Shown in pieces: positions 21,760 to 33,277 of a stretch of DNA of 64,000 nt. Under the pieces are notes generated by a model. The model saw only the letters and a list, made by a program, of their open reading frames with translations. It ran no database searches and was not told the DNA's origin. The stretch is from Ostrinia nubilalis (lineage: Eukaryota; Arthropoda; Insecta; Lepidoptera; Crambidae), in contig NC_087092.1 in the NCBI RefSeq assembly GCF_963855985.1, positions 14,694,001-14,758,000 of the forward strand. Direction: 5' to 3'. Every line of letters begins with the position of its first letter. The first letter of the stretch is position 1. The position numbers and the translations under genes are program-made.

Positions 21760-22989
21760 CGGCCGAATACTGAAACACTACTCAAATCTGTCACTCAGCT
21801 GACGGGCTCCTAAATTTAAGTATCCTTCAATTTTAAATGGTATTCTCAAACGCTACTCAACGGATTTGAAGCCGTGATCAGCTAAGCAGCTCTCAAATGT
21901 TTACATAATGGCAACATTTACCAAAAAAAGTATGTTTTCATTTACACAAATGATAACTTTACGTCTTTTATCCATTACACGCAGCATCGTTTGGTTATGT
22001 ATTGTCTTTTATGGAAATATACTCAATTAACTTAACATAGAACAGTTTATTTTTAGTTTCTATTATATATAAATCTCGTTTTATCATATAAAAAAATTAA
22101 TGCTTGCACTTTTATTTAATTAAAAAAATAATTTTAAAGGTGATACTTTTTATTGTTGAAATCTATTAAGTGGCGATCGTGGACCGAAACGTAACCACAA
22201 TTGACATTTATCATTGTTGACTGACAGAGCATCAAATTGACAAATCAACAACTCTTGGAAATGCTGCTATGCGATGTCCCCTTAATCCTCAGAAATAGGC
22301 ATGTTTATGTAAAGCGATTTCATAGCAGCTATTTTGGTTGTTACTTCGTGCACTATACGATGCACAGTTGGCTGTTAGATGTGGAAGATATCACCTAGTA
22401 CACGTTCATAACTTCCCGTTGCGTAGAATAGTAGGGTTTTAATAAGTATTTAGTCCACTGGTTGTATGGCATTTGGTGAGGGGTTTCAAAGAGCTTCCAA
22501 ATTATGAATCCAGAAACAACACCGTTTCTTTAGGGACGCGGAACCTCGCTCGGAATTGCATGTCATTATGTGTCATTATTGAGATTATAATAATATTTTT
22601 CAATAGCATTCAGCCTTATCGCGTTCCTGCGATTAGATCTAGGTATTTCCTCGAGGCTCGAAAGAAATGATAACGATGACACACATTATTTACCACTATT
22701 TAGGTCGATTTAGGTATAAGAATAGGATTTAAGATACCGCGCAAGCACTCTCAAATTTAACAGCTGCTTATGACGATTTGACAGTTGTTTGAGTAATGCT
22801 TAGCGTTGAATGGCGTTTCAGTATGCGAAAATTCATTTAAGTGGCGTTTGAGTGCAACTTAATTTGAGAGGTGCTTAAAAATTGAGAACTGCTCAGATAT
22901 TGTTTTGAGTATGCGAAATGTAAGTTTAGGAGCTGCTTAACTATTTGAGAAGCCGTCAAATATTTAAATGGCGTTTCAGTATTCGGCCG
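21760..22989 (-). mobile_element. Harbinger-like element, right arm of palindrome
   Basis: An almost exact inverted copy of 20523-21734, with its own flanking TAA on each side (21757-21759, 22990-22992) and 19 bp between the two inner TAA. The two arms therefore form a palindrome of about 2.47 kb. The decayed transposase lies on the minus strand. Confidence 0.85.
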
Positions 22990-22992
22990 TAA

Positions 22993-24500
22993 GATAGTCA
23001 AAATTCGAGAAAATTACTGCAAGAAAACAGGTCACATCTCATAATCTAAAAGTCATTTAATTTTGGCAACATAAACTACTTTATACTTAAGAACAAACAT
23101 AGTACTATTATTGTGTGAAAAAGAAAAAATATCTATCTTCAATCTTCAAATGAAAAATTAATTTGAAAATACTATAAAATCGGGTGCATCAAATGGCATA
23201 AATCAGTCGTGCTTTGGCACTCGTAGACGCCGGGTCTATGTCAGTTGACTGCCCACTGACGTATATGCGTCACGCGTGATTTTTTCGTAAATTGTAGTAT
23301 GATTGAGTACTTTTGATCCGCAAGTATTTTTAATTTATTTGTTTAGGTAAATCGGACTTGTAATTTCTATCTTTTCAAACTTTTTATTATTTTACTTACA
23401 GAATATGGGTAGAATAGACAAAAGATATTATTATGGTATCTGTTTGGTCAGGAAAAAATAAATGACTAATAAAAATTTTAACAGGGTGTCAAAACATTAG
23501 TCTATGCTATTGTGTTTCTACCAACATAAAATATACTCTTCCTTACTAATAAAAGTTAAATAGCGTCTGTATGGTCACACAATGCTTCGTCATGTTTTTC
23601 CGAAAGTTCAATTACTGACGACTGAATGAAAGAAATTGGTGCGTAACTATTCATCTGATATTAAACGTTTAGTAATAAAGGGGTAGGTCAGGTAAATGGC
23701 AAATCCACCAGCGGTCGCTCGATGACACTTAGACAAATAGTTTTATAAAACGTCAACTAAGTTGGTTAGGTATTTGTATTGTAGATACTTATACAAATGA
23801 ACGTATAAAATGAGTTTATTTTTAAAAGTATAGGTACAGGGTGGAAACGATAAGTGATTTCACTAGATTTTTAATTATACAAGATATCGAGAAACTGTTT
23901 ATTGTTCCTGTAAGTGCTTCATGAGCTCTTTAAAACAATAACAATAAATAGGTCAAAGAATAAACTGGATCTATGCGAAAATTCAATGTTTCCGAATTTC
24001 ATACTAAATGTATGCCGCCAGCCATACCTACCATATAATTTTTTAAATTTAAATTTTTAATTGAGTAATATATAATAATCAAAAAACAAACTCGTAAATT
24101 GCATTCTTATTTAAATTATTTACGGAAAACATGATTTTAGGTTTAACTTGCTACAATATCATCAAGAGATACTAATTAATAAATACTAAATAAACAGATA
24201 AAGAGGACGGCATTATGGCACTCAGAATTCTCAGAAACCATTGATTTCGTGTTTGTTTGTAACTGTATTAATTTATTAGTATTTGGTATGAAAGCTGGAA
24301 ATATAGGTTTTTTGAATAGATTCAGTTCGTTCTTAAACATTATTATTGATGCTGTTTGCTAGGTCTCATGAAGCACTTTTTCAGTAAGTAACCATTTGTT
24401 CGACATCTTGTATACCTACTATAAGAAATATTCGAGTGAGATCACTTATCGATTATTTTCGTCATCCTTATTTGTATTAAATTTAATTAAAATACACTAA
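22993..24500. other. AT-rich non-coding stretch
   Basis: Part of the unclassified 6.36-kb insert. No open frame longer than about 60 codons, no RNA gene and no terminal repeats were recognised. A small GC-richer patch at 23200-23290 carries GTCACGCG-type motifs of unknown meaning. Confidence 0.5.
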
Positions 24501-24620
24501 GGCTGAGATGCATCACCTAACTTTGACCCTAACTGACAATAACCGGTGTTTTATGTTAGACAGATTTTTGACATCCAAAATTTTGATGTCAATGTTAAAG
24601 TAAGACGGTGCAACACGGCC
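24501..24620. mobile_element. MITE, GTTGCACCATCTTA family (diverged)
   Basis: GGCTGAGATGCATCACCTAA at the left pairs with TAAGACGGTGCAACACGGCC at the right; the core contains GACAGATTTTTGAC. A diverged member of the family at 47758 and 56202. Confidence 0.65.
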
Positions 24621-24739
24621 TAAAAAATGTATCGTAGACAGTACTTTTTATTTTCTTCATACATCTTTCTTTTCTTTGTAAAGCTATCTACAAGCTTTTA
24701 TTTTCTTTGACATCTGGAGTTGTAAAATCTTGCAACTTA

Positions 24740-25010
24740 AAATTTACTTACTTCCCGTTTTCCCATTGAGCTGAAATTTTGCACGTCTACACAGGCATGC
24801 AAAATTTCGTTTCATTTCGCACTAAATAATTTAATTTACACGTGTTTTCATGCGATGGCCAAGTCAACATATTTATGTAAAACGTTAATGATTTCCTGGA
24901 CTGGACTTGGCATTACATGGATCTCACAACTTTTTACCGTAGAACAACTGAGTAGTGAGACTTGGTTTTTTGACAAGTATTGTTTTTGATGGGTTTGTAT
25001 TACAGAACGC
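24740..25010 (+). repeat. Dispersed repeat shared with 54205-54400
   Basis: The stretch with ATTTACACGTGTTTTCATGC, CCAAGTCAACATATTTATG and TCTCACAACTTTTTACCG is present in inverted orientation inside the Harbinger-like element at 53661-54943. Identity is high. The element class is not known to me. Confidence 0.65.
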
Positions 25011-26049
25011 ATGTGTACCTAATGGGATAACTGTTTAAAAACACGATTAGATAAATTTTGCTCTATGGATAAAAATCTTAAAATTACCTCTGATTTTTTA
25101 GCATTATACGACCGTAATTTATAATAATAAATTCTATAAAATCACAATGATATCAGTATTTACCTCTTTGATTTCCTGACTTGTTTAGATTTACAAAAAC
25201 TAAATATTTATTATTAACTTTTAGATAATAATGTGAATGGCGCTTACGATGTTTAGTTACGAGCTCTTTGATGGACACAGATAACGTTTAAAAAATGGCA
25301 CGCTCGTTTTCATACATTTCATTCTATTTATTTAACCTATCCATATTTATGTGCGGAAACGTCACAAAATCAGAATAAATTTTAATTTTTCCATCCCGTA
25401 TCATAAAAACTAAAAAGTCAAAAGTAAAATTTAAATAGTAAATATTTTTCATAAACAAGCTTTTGATGCTGTAAAAAGAATAAAATAAAACATAAATTCT
25501 TTCAAATCCATCAACTTATTACTTTACTCAATTTAAAGATTAAAAACTTATCGCGGGATTTACTAGTGTAAAAAATACATTAATTACGTAACTTGATTTT
25601 GCTAAAAGTGTGATCTGAGAAAAAATCAAATAGGTAAATTATACATTATTTCTTTATTATTATGTATGATGTACTGTCTTAGGTACGATAAAACTACGGA
25701 TTAAGATCGTTTAGTCGACGCAGCGTTGAAATTGTACAGATAAATGCAGTTTGCGCACTCACTACGCGACGTCAAGCAATAAAAACCTAGAATTCGAACG
25801 CCAACTTTTTGCTACAACGCTCTTAAGTTATTATTTATTTTACTTTGCTTACAACCCTGACGCTTGAGCTGCGAGGTAGATCAATTCTGAACACAAAAAA
25901 TTTGCGCTCTTGTGAGCGTAGTAGTAAGGTGTGATTTCGAATGCACCATGTGCGTTGGATATTTTGCATTATTATTATTACCGTTAAAATGTCGGCATCT
26001 GATCCTACACAAAGGAGTGCAATTTCTGTTGCTACTATTATGTATTCTG
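25011..26049. other. Non-coding remainder of the unclassified insert
   Basis: No convincing gene. A 78-codon minus-strand frame ending near 26071 contains RTWCIRNHTLLLRSQERKF, faintly like the N-terminus of some Harbinger transposases, but it has no supporting continuation. Confidence 0.4.
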
Positions 26050-26060
26050 TGCTAACACCA

Positions 26061-26132
26061 TAAAGGTTCATTCTAAATCAAGGAGTCCAATAGCTAACAC
26101 GATAAAGGTTCTTGCTAATCGCGTCGCTAACA
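26061..26132 (-). repeat. Reverse-oriented BEL LTR, proximal part
   Basis: Complement of the LTR's first bases (…CGCTAACA at 26125-26132 mirrors TGTTAGCG). It continues into the complement of the pre-LTR internal sequence (CACCCCACCCCAGTGCAGCTAGC), i.e. the polypurine side of a 3' LTR in reverse. With 19510-19692 it makes one LTR. Confidence 0.8.
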
Positions 26133-26211
26133 CACCCCACCCCAGTGCAGCTAGCAGTTTATCATTTTTAAGTCTATCATTAAGAGGAGCTGACACCGAG
26201 CTTAAGAAGTC

Positions 26212-26491
26212 GGCCGTTTCGTGTAGTGGTTCGAAACGGACTACTATTCCGGAGGTAGCGGGTTCGATTCCCGCACAGTACAAACATTTGTGTGCATGAA
26301 CATATTTGTTTGTATTGGACTGGGTGTTTTCTATGTATAATAAGTATGTATTTACAAAAAAAAAAAGTATTTAAGTATGTTTATATCCGTTGTCTAGTAC
26401 CCATAGTACAAGCTTTGCTTAGTTTGGGACTAGAAGCGCAGTGTAAAATGTCTAAGGATATTTATTTATTTTTTATTTTATTTATTATTTA
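26212..26491 (+). mobile_element. tRNA-derived SINE
   Basis: The head resembles a tRNA gene: a box A-like TGTAGTGGTTCGAAACGG and box B GGTTCGATTCCCGC (26260-26273). The body carries the moth SINE sequence (TTTGTTTGTATTGGACTGGG, GTTTGGGACTAGAAGCGCAG) and an ATTT-rich tail. It interrupts BEL gag sequence (…CTTAAGAAGTCG | ATTCTTGATATGGAT…). Confidence 0.8.
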
Positions 26492-26690
26492 TTCTTGATA
26501 TGGATTAGAAGGCACTGACCGATGAGGCTTCTAACTATGGCACTAAGTGGACCTTCATCCCTCCAGTCAGCCCACACTGGGGTGGGGCTTGGGAACGCCT
26601 CATCCGGAGCGTAAAATTACGCGTTCTGCTAATCGCGTCGCTCGCATTCCTCTGAGCAGAGAGTGCTGCTAGCTGCATTGGGGTGGGGTG
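26492..26690 (+). pseudogene. BEL internal fragment (gag joined to integrase end)
   Basis: Continues the interrupted gag, reads through TDEASNYG-TKWTFIPPVSPHWGGAWERL of the integrase, then jumps to the last codons (TRSANRVARIPLSREC at about 26625-26670) and the LTR-proximal GGGGTGGGGT tract. It is an even more deleted version of 27050-27742. Confidence 0.8.
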
Positions 26691-26945
26691 TGTTAGCGAC
26701 GCGATTAGCAAGAACCTTTAGCGTGTTAGCTATTGGACTCCTTGATTTAGAATGAACCTTTATGGTGTTAGCAATTAGTGACTCCTAAATTTAAAAATAA
26801 AATATGTGATTGACTTGTGAGCTGTCAAAGGGTTCATTGAACTTTTGTCATGGTTTTTGCATTGAACAATGGTTCAATTTAAAATACAGTCCATTTTGAA
26901 GAAACGGCTTTTCATTTATGAACTGCAAGACATCCACCGCCAATA
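26691..26945 (+). repeat. BEL LTR (5' LTR of the mini-element)
   Basis: TGTTAGCGACGCGATTAGCA ... CACCGCCAATA; the same sequence bounds the block at 27761-28005 with minor changes. It is followed by ATTGGTCCATCGAGTCGG, probably the start of the internal region. Confidence 0.85.
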
Positions 26946-26968
26946 TTGGTCCATCGAGTCGGATCTAA

Positions 26969-27742
26969 ATGTTCCGCACGCCGCCGCGGTGTACGTCTAC
27001 GACAATGGTCAAAACTCGCAGTGCACGAAATAATGAATGCCCCAACAATGGTACAAATTTAAGAGGAGCTGACACCGAGCTTAAAAAGTCGATTCTTGAC
27101 ATGGATAAGAAGGCACTGACCGATGAGGCTTCTAACTATGGAACTAAGTGGACCTTAATCCCTCCAGTCAGCCCACACTGGGGTGGGGCTTGGGAACGCC
27201 TCATCCGGAGCGTGAAAACCTCGCTACATGTAATACTCAAGGAGAGAGCTCCCCGCGAAGAGACTTTGAGCACGCTTTTAGCAGAGGTTGAGAACATTGT
27301 GAATGGTAGACCGCTGACTCATGTTTCAGTAGAACCAGGCAGCATGGAAACACTGACGCCTAACCATTTTTTACTAGGTTCCTCCTCCAACATGCCACAG
27401 ATTGGCGCATTTGATGATTCCGATTTATTTCTAAGGAAACAATGGCGTATCTCACAGCGGCTAGCAGATATGTTTTGGAGTAGATGGTTGAAAGAAGTAC
27501 TTCCCGACTTGTTGCCACGAAACAAATGGAACCAGAAACAGAAACCCCTGCAAGTGGGAGATCTGGTGCTGATTGTGGAAACAAATGGGCCCAGAAATAT
27601 ATGGCCAAAGGGCCTAATTGAGGAGGTCTGTCCAGGCAGAGATGGCAGAGTCCGGGAAGTCAAAATAAGGACGGCATCCGGGATCCTTACACGTTCTGCT
27701 AATCGCGTCGCTCGCATTCCTTTGAGCAGAGAGTGCTGCTAG
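26969..27742 (+). pseudogene. BEL/Pao mini-polyprotein: gag start fused to integrase C-terminus
   Basis: The 257-codon frame starts with gag-like KTRSARNNECPNNGTNLRGA, then passes straight into integrase PPVSPHWGGAWERLIRSVKT (third catalytic Glu region would be in GGAWE), LNSRP-equivalent IVNGRPLTHVS, and a DUF5641-type C-terminus (LQVGDLVLIVE ... ILTRSANRVARIPL). Protease, RT and RNase H are missing, so this is an internal-deletion derivative flanked by its own LTRs. The frame has stayed open across the junction, but function is unlikely. Confidence 0.85.
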
Positions 27743-27760
27743 CTGCACTGGGGTGGGGTG

Positions 27761-28005
27761 TGTTAGCGACGCGATTAGCAGGGACCTTTATCGTGTTAGC
27801 TATTAAACTCCTTGATTTAGAATGAACATTTATGGTGTTAGCCCTAGATTTAAAAATAAAATGTTTCGATTGACATTTGAGCTGTCTAAGGGTTCATTGA
27901 ACTTTTCTCATGGTTTTTGCATTGAACAATGGTTTAATTTAAAATACAGTCCATTTTGAAGAAACGGCTTTTCATTTATGAACTGCAAGACATCCACCGC
28001 CAACA
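27761..28005 (+). repeat. BEL 3' LTR, right boundary of the composite block
   Basis: TGTTAGCGACGCG ... ACCGCCAACA, preceded by the AGCTGCACTGGGGTGGGGTG tract and followed by the target duplicate GAAGT. Confidence 0.88.
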
Positions 28006-28010
28006 GAAGT

Positions 28011-28490
28011 GTCCTAGGCTGTGTCGTGTCCTGTTTTTAATCTACATAAATGACCTCCCAAAAATACTAAACGACAAATGTGTACTATTTTCAGATGACA
28101 TGTGCAAATACCCAAAATCTTAATACGAAACTCCGTGACATTTTTAATACAATTAAAAACTGGATGAGTGACCATAACTTAGAAATTAACTTTAAAAAAT
28201 ACAAAATTAATGCAATTAAGACCTCACCAAAAACTTCCCCTTGAAAATTTTTCATATAATGACATAAAAATAGAATGCGTGGACACATTTACATTTTTAG
28301 GACTAAATATAGACACACACGTAAATTGGAAGGCTCATGTACAAAGAGTAAAAACAAAATTATCTACTTATAATTACGCACTAAACGAACTAAAGAAAAC
28401 TACGGATAAAAAAACAGCTTTAACCGCGTATTATGCCTACGCATACGGATGGTTACGATACGGAGTGATCATGTGGGGCAATAGCATCTG
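28011..28490 (+). pseudogene. Jockey-like LINE RT fragment, right part
   Basis: Resumes the RT interrupted at 19504: VLGC, then LIYINDLPKILNDKCVLFSDD (catalytic region with SDD for ADD), and after frame changes FTFLGLNIDTHVNWKAHV and KKTALTAYYAYAYGWLRYGV. A GTCGTGTCCTG repeat near 28019 is a small local duplication relative to unit 2. Confidence 0.8.
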
Positions 28491-28499
28491 ATTTTATAA

Positions 28500-29700
28500 A
28501 TTTCATTTTGTATGAACATTAAAAAAATTAAAATGATGATATCAAATTTCTGATTTCACCATACCATTTATATGCATATGTTTACATGGGCTAGTGCCGG
28601 CTCATATACCCATTTCCCTAACACCCTGTATAACAAACATTGACATTTCCACCATACTCAACCGGTTAAATTCAATCGATATAAACTACTAAGATCGTTC
28701 TGCCTCCTTCCAAAAGTTGCTGTGCCCTAACTGGGTCCACATTGATCTGCTTGAATTGTAAGACCTAAACGCTAAAATGTGGTGAAGCAATAAATAGGTA
28801 CTAGATAGGTAGTACATACTAAAAATATAACTTAAATAAAACAAAAACCCAACTGCGTAAAAATGACCTGAAAAAATAGAAAAAACACAACTTAATATTT
28901 ACAAATGCATTCGAACTTCTGAGGCATCAATGACTAGTTAAAAACAAAATTGACAAATATAGTACTATTTTAAATATGAGTCATTAATTGTATTGCATAA
29001 ATTACTACAATAGTCCCGTTACCCCTCTATCTAAGCTAAATAACGCTTGGATTCGCGACGTCACAATAATCCAGCGGATGTTGGGATTAGAACTACAAGG
29101 TCAAGTTTTACCACAGGCATCTCCGTCGCTGGTTTAAAGTTGATCCCAGGTTAATGTCACTTGTCAGTAGTGCAGGGCTTCCCAAACTTTTTATTTAAGT
29201 ACCGTGACATCCTTGGAGGGTTTCTATTTTCTTGCGATACAATATTTTGTATAAATTCTTTCTCTACATTTATTTTCGATCGCCTCATCATGACGCCCTT
29301 GGGATAATGCACGTACTGTTTGGAACCCTGCGTTAGTCATCAAGCCTAATCAAGAGCTTTAAGGCGATTTAATAACGTCACACAGTAAGGTTGTTTACTT
29401 GTCTTAACGAAAACTCTACCGTGATTTTGGGCATTATTAGACCAACGAGAAGCGATACCAAATGTAAACAAACCCAATGTCATGGGTGAACCCGTTTTGT
29501 TGGGAGAACGAGACATTATGACAAATACACAAGATAGGAAGAGACAGAATATATTGTCAACTCGACAGTCGTATCGACTTTTTGTATCGCTGCTAGTTGG
29601 CCGTACTTTACTTAGTTTTTTAAACAAAAAGATTGTGCTTTTGCTAAGAGTTTATTTCAAAATCAAAATAAAAGCAATACATGTTCATATTAAAGAGTTC
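28500..29700. other. Non-coding 3' flank between convergent X and B
   Basis: No gene seen. 28983-29390 mirrors 18640-19345 (3' flank of X). The rest is unique to the B/D side and nearly identical at 39033-40230. Confidence 0.5.
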
Positions 29701-29722
29701 TTGAAAAAGATTCCTTCATTGT

Positions 29723-31037
29723 TTATTCCATCACAGTGTAAGACTGGCGTCCATGCGGCCAAATTGGGCTATGGAGCATGACCCACCTACGGTTGGACCA
29801 CTCACTGGTCGCAGTTCTGGTGAAGGCCTGGACTCTCGCAAGGTACCAGGTGTCCAACTGAAGGCCTCCTACACTGGCGCTTTTCGTACTCGCGTCAACT
29901 ACGACCTCCCCGTGTATGTTGCTCTGATCGTCGGATACAACCTGGAAAAAAACGTTGATTTATTAATTTTTTGTTTATCATTGTCTTATTTTAGCGTAGG
30001 TATATTACTTGAATACTGAACAAATTAGGCGTCCTAAATATATCTACACAAAATATTAGTGCTGAGTTGTGGAGAAAAATGTAATATTATCTCAATTTTG
30101 CATGCTATTGTATATGCCCAAAGGGGCTAAAGACTTTAGCTGATCTATACTAATATTATAAATGCGAAAGTTAATGTCTGTCTGTCTGTCACTCTTTCAC
30201 GCCTAAACCACTGAAGCGATTTTGATGAAATTTGGCATAGAGATAGTTTGGGTCCCGGGAAAGGACATGGGATAGTTTTTATCCCGGTTTTTGAAACAGG
30301 GACGCGCGTGATAAGGTTTTTCTGTGACAGACAAAATTCCACGCGGGCGAAGCCGCGGGCGGAAAGCTAGTAAAAAATATATCAACATTAAATTAGATTA
30401 CAGTAATTATTTGTAACTCTGCTAGCAAAAAAGGTCACTTTAGGGTTAATAACTATTGTTGTAGTTACAATTAAAAGAAAAGCTTATCTTGTTCAAACTA
30501 ATAAATAATTACAAAGTTGTATGACTTACCGTTCCCTGGTCCCACACTGTCATCTGAAATGAAACATTTTAATCAATACTTTGCTAAGTTTTACTAACAA
30601 ATTAACTTTGAAGTAAATAAAGACAAGTCCGAATACTCGTAATATCAATGGAAATGAAAATTGTCTATCTCTATATTTGTCATAAAAAACGAGAAAATGG
30701 TACCTACTTTTGAGTTTAGGAAAAATTGCAAAAATATTGCAAAAACCGATCAAAAATTTATTTTTATGCAGAAACTACTAAAGTTCACTATTTATATTAT
30801 AATTTCAACTAAAGTGCAAAACTAAAATAAAAAAATATGGTAAATAAAATCTATAACCCTATATCCAAGAATTTCTGGGTTCTCCACAGGGCTCCATTCT
30901 AACAGCAAGGAGTTGTCATCAACTCTACGAAATGTTTCGAAACGGGTTACTCTTGGAGTAGGAATTTGTTCAGCCACCCTGGCCACGTAGGCCTGGCAAG
31001 CAGCCACGAACAGCAAGAAGAATAAGCACTTCATCAT
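29723..31037 (-). CDS. Secreted single-FN3-domain protein, copy B (140 aa)
   Basis: Exons 31037-30858, 30553-30530 and 29941-29723 join in phase 0 to give 140 aa. The signal peptide equals that of copy X. The FN3 domain reads RFETFRRVDDNSLLLEWSP, exon 2 MTVWDQGT, then LQLDTWYLARVQAFTRTATS and SEWSNRRWVMLHSP. The C-terminus (IWPHGRQSYTVME) differs from the (+) copies. Copy D encodes the identical protein. The core promoter lies 73 bp upstream. It is transcribed away from copy Y and towards copy X. Predicted extracellular, function unknown; subclass differences sit in exon 3, which forms half the domain. Confidence 0.88.
30144..30370 (+). mobile_element. Short Helitron in intron 2 of copy B
   Basis: TCTATACTAATATTATAAAT after an A, ending GGGCGGAAAGCTAG before a T, with the moth Helitron body motifs (GAAATTTGGCATAGAGATAG, CGGGCGAAGCCGCGGGC). 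The identical insertion is in copy D (40676-40902); that sequence is not present in copy A's remaining intron. Confidence 0.8.
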
Positions 31038-31109
31038 CTTGATTTGGATTGTCTATGACTTGTCAACTCGAGGTCTAATACTGCAATGCCTTGGTAGAAC
31101 ATCGTACAG

Positions 31110-31143
31110 GTATAAATAGTCGTTTGGAGATAAGGATATTGTG
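31110..31143 (-). promoter_or_regulatory. Conserved core promoter of FN3 copy B
   Basis: Minus strand CACAATATCCTTATCTCCAA then ACGACTATTTATAC: TATTTATA box with a TTATCT site just upstream, in the same arrangement as X, Y, Z, D and E. Confidence 0.75.
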
Positions 31144-31357
31144 ATTAGAGAAAATTTGATAGCCTCATTTGAATACTTATAATATTCTTAGGTATGGTCA
31201 GTACTTTCTGGCAATCTGAATTCAATAACTAATCCATTGATAAAAAATACGTTAATTAACTTATCAAAAATTAGTGACTGTCATCTCGAGGTCTGATAGT
31301 AGTATGAGTCACAGGTATGAGTCACAGCCGTAAAATTTTTAAAACTTGTTTTTTATA

Positions 31358-33277
31358 GTAATTATAGCTTTTGCCCGCGGCTTCACCCGCGTGAAATTTC
31401 GTTTGTCACAGATCGTCATAAATTCGATGGGTGCCTGGAATAAAGCCGCAATAGCCATATCAGCAGTTTTCCGATTAAGTGATTTTCGTTATCTGGGGGT
31501 CCCTATACACCTTGTGATTTTTTTTCAGAATTTTATCTTTGAAACTGGCTGATTTACCAAAAGCACTATGGATATTGAATCGTTATTCCCGGAAATTTGT
31601 TTACCAGAATAATCGTGGCATGTTCAATGTTAAAAGTTTTATTTCAAACTTCTACAAGTAACGGTCATTGCGGCTTTGTTCCCCGAAACAAACTATGTGT
31701 ACCAAGTCACAATAAACATTACCTATTTGTACAATTTCTTTAAACTTTCTTAAGTAATAATACTTCATGGTGTTCTTCTATGCAATAAAAATATGTTGAT
31801 TGGATTTACATTAAGCAATGCTATGTACCTACCTGACAACTGCTGGAACACAGTAATGCTGTCAACATTATTGTTATGGCGACAGACTTAGGAAGATAAA
31901 GGGGACTTAGGAAGAGAAGAAGGAGGGATATTTGGTTTATGTTCATTAAAACTTATTTATAATAACAATATGTTTCGGCATTGGAGGTAAGCCATAGTTC
32001 CTCTGAAGTTGAAGTTTCCTTCTACCTTGAGCCTGATCACAGTTTCCACCAGGTGCGATGAAGGGCAAAAGCTTCCTTGCTGAGAATAAAAACATGTTCT
32101 GTTCAGTTATTGTCTCTAAATCAGTTCTACGTAATGTAAACTTAGAAGATTGCCCATATTAATTCACTTTAAGAAAGTCAAAAACATTTAGCGACTTACC
32201 ACTTTAGTGGAGCGATTACAAAAAATAGTGGCCTATTAAGTACATGTTTTTTTTGTATTATTATGAATGTCCAGACAACTGCGCAGTTTTTAAAATTATT
32301 TTAGACCTATGAAAGTTCTTATTTTTTATTATTTAAACATTTAAGTTGAAATTTTGAGAATGTTCTGCTAAAACCATTTTTTTATGTTTCTAGCAAAAAT
32401 TTTAAATCTTGCATCAAAGATAGGAAGGTGAATATTTTTTTCAAACATCTGCAATTAATAGCGATATTGTCAAAATAAAGAAATCTGAGATAAGTCAACC
32501 CGAAAAAAAGATAAGTTTTTTTAAAGCCTACTAGGTCATGAAATTGAAAAAATGTTACAAAATTATTGATAACTTCTAAACTACGAAAAAGCCGCGGGCA
32601 AAAGCGTGTAATATTATAATATTATCATTATGTACTAATGAATTCCACTACTTTATATAAAGATATCAACGAAACACTCTAGATATTCAACTTTGTACTC
32701 ATTTCGATACGGACCATATGAACATATAATGTACACAGCATTCACCAGTACATTTTCCAAGTCGATCATTAAATTCAAGCAAACCGCTATTACTGTATTT
32801 GCCATACATCCTTCAGATCAGCGTACAACGCTGCAATACACTATTGCTGTATGATTAATTTCGCACTTTTTACCGGAATAAAACCACAATGGACTCTTAC
32901 GGAACCGACTTTCAATGTGTGAAGCGGCAATATGTATTTCTACCTTTTTTAAGGTATATTCTAAGCACTATAACCTTATGCACATTATATGTTACTCCAG
33001 AAAAAATAACGCATCGTTTGATATACAAACCATTTGGATACGCCTCGTAGTTTAGTTATTATTTAAAAAATTCACTAAATCTCTTCTCCTGTAAAATTGT
33101 GTTTTGTCGATTGTGGCTTTATTCCCGGCACCCATCGAATTATAGCCTATATGTTATTCTGGGTTATAAACAATAATACTGTAAAGTTTCATCAAAATCC
33201 GTTCAGTAGTTTTTTGCGTGAAAAAGTAACAAACATCCAGACATAAATAAAAACTTTCGCATTTATAATATTAATAG
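31358..33277 (-). mobile_element. Helitron-like element upstream of copy B (approximate ends)
   Basis: On the minus strand it begins near 33277 with TCCTATTAATATTATAAATG and ends near 31360 with ACGCGGGTGAAGCCGCGGGC, the usual moth Helitron start and hairpin end. A second such hairpin end (CCGCGGGC) at about 32588 suggests an internal or nested end. No open frame is long enough for a Rep/helicase, so it is non-autonomous. The unit 2 copy spans about 41890-44590 and carries a further Helitron. Confidence 0.55.

Larger units (their letters stand above)
19693..26049. mobile_element. Unclassified 6.36-kb insert with 11-bp target duplication
   Basis: TGCTAACACCA lies at 19682-19692 and again at 26050-26060; other LTR copies have this sequence once. 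The insert begins GGCCTCCGTCACTCGCC (GC-rich) and ends TTGCTACTATTATGTATTCTG, with no terminal inverted repeat and no poly-A that I can see. Apart from the Harbinger pair at 20523-22989 and small MITE-like pieces it has no recognisable coding sequence. An 11-bp duplication fits retroposition or a Mutator-like element; I cannot decide. Confidence 0.6.
19510..28005. mobile_element. Composite BEL/Pao block bounded by inverted LTRs
   Basis: The block starts TGTTGGCGGTGG and ends CCACCGCCAACA, and is flanked by GAAGT on both sides (19505-19509, 28006-28010). Unit 2 has the uninterrupted site CAAGGAAGTGTCCTAGG at 38471, so the insertion is base-defined. The left boundary is an LTR in reverse orientation (split by another insertion). 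A second, forward LTR lies at 26691-26945 and a third, forward LTR forms the right boundary at 27761-28005. Confidence 0.85.

Noticed and set aside
25835..26071. 78-codon minus-strand frame as a gene
   Set aside because: Only a faint Harbinger-like patch; it crosses the boundary between the unclassified insert and the LTR, so it cannot be one native gene.
26212..26285. Functional tRNA gene
   Set aside because: Box A and B-like promoters are present but the cloverleaf is degenerate and a SINE body with an ATTT tail follows.
29753..30019. Plus-strand 88-codon frame (and its twin at 40285-40551)
   Set aside because: It is the antisense shadow of FN3 exon 3 of copies B and D; the minus strand has the FN3 motifs, splice sites and stop.
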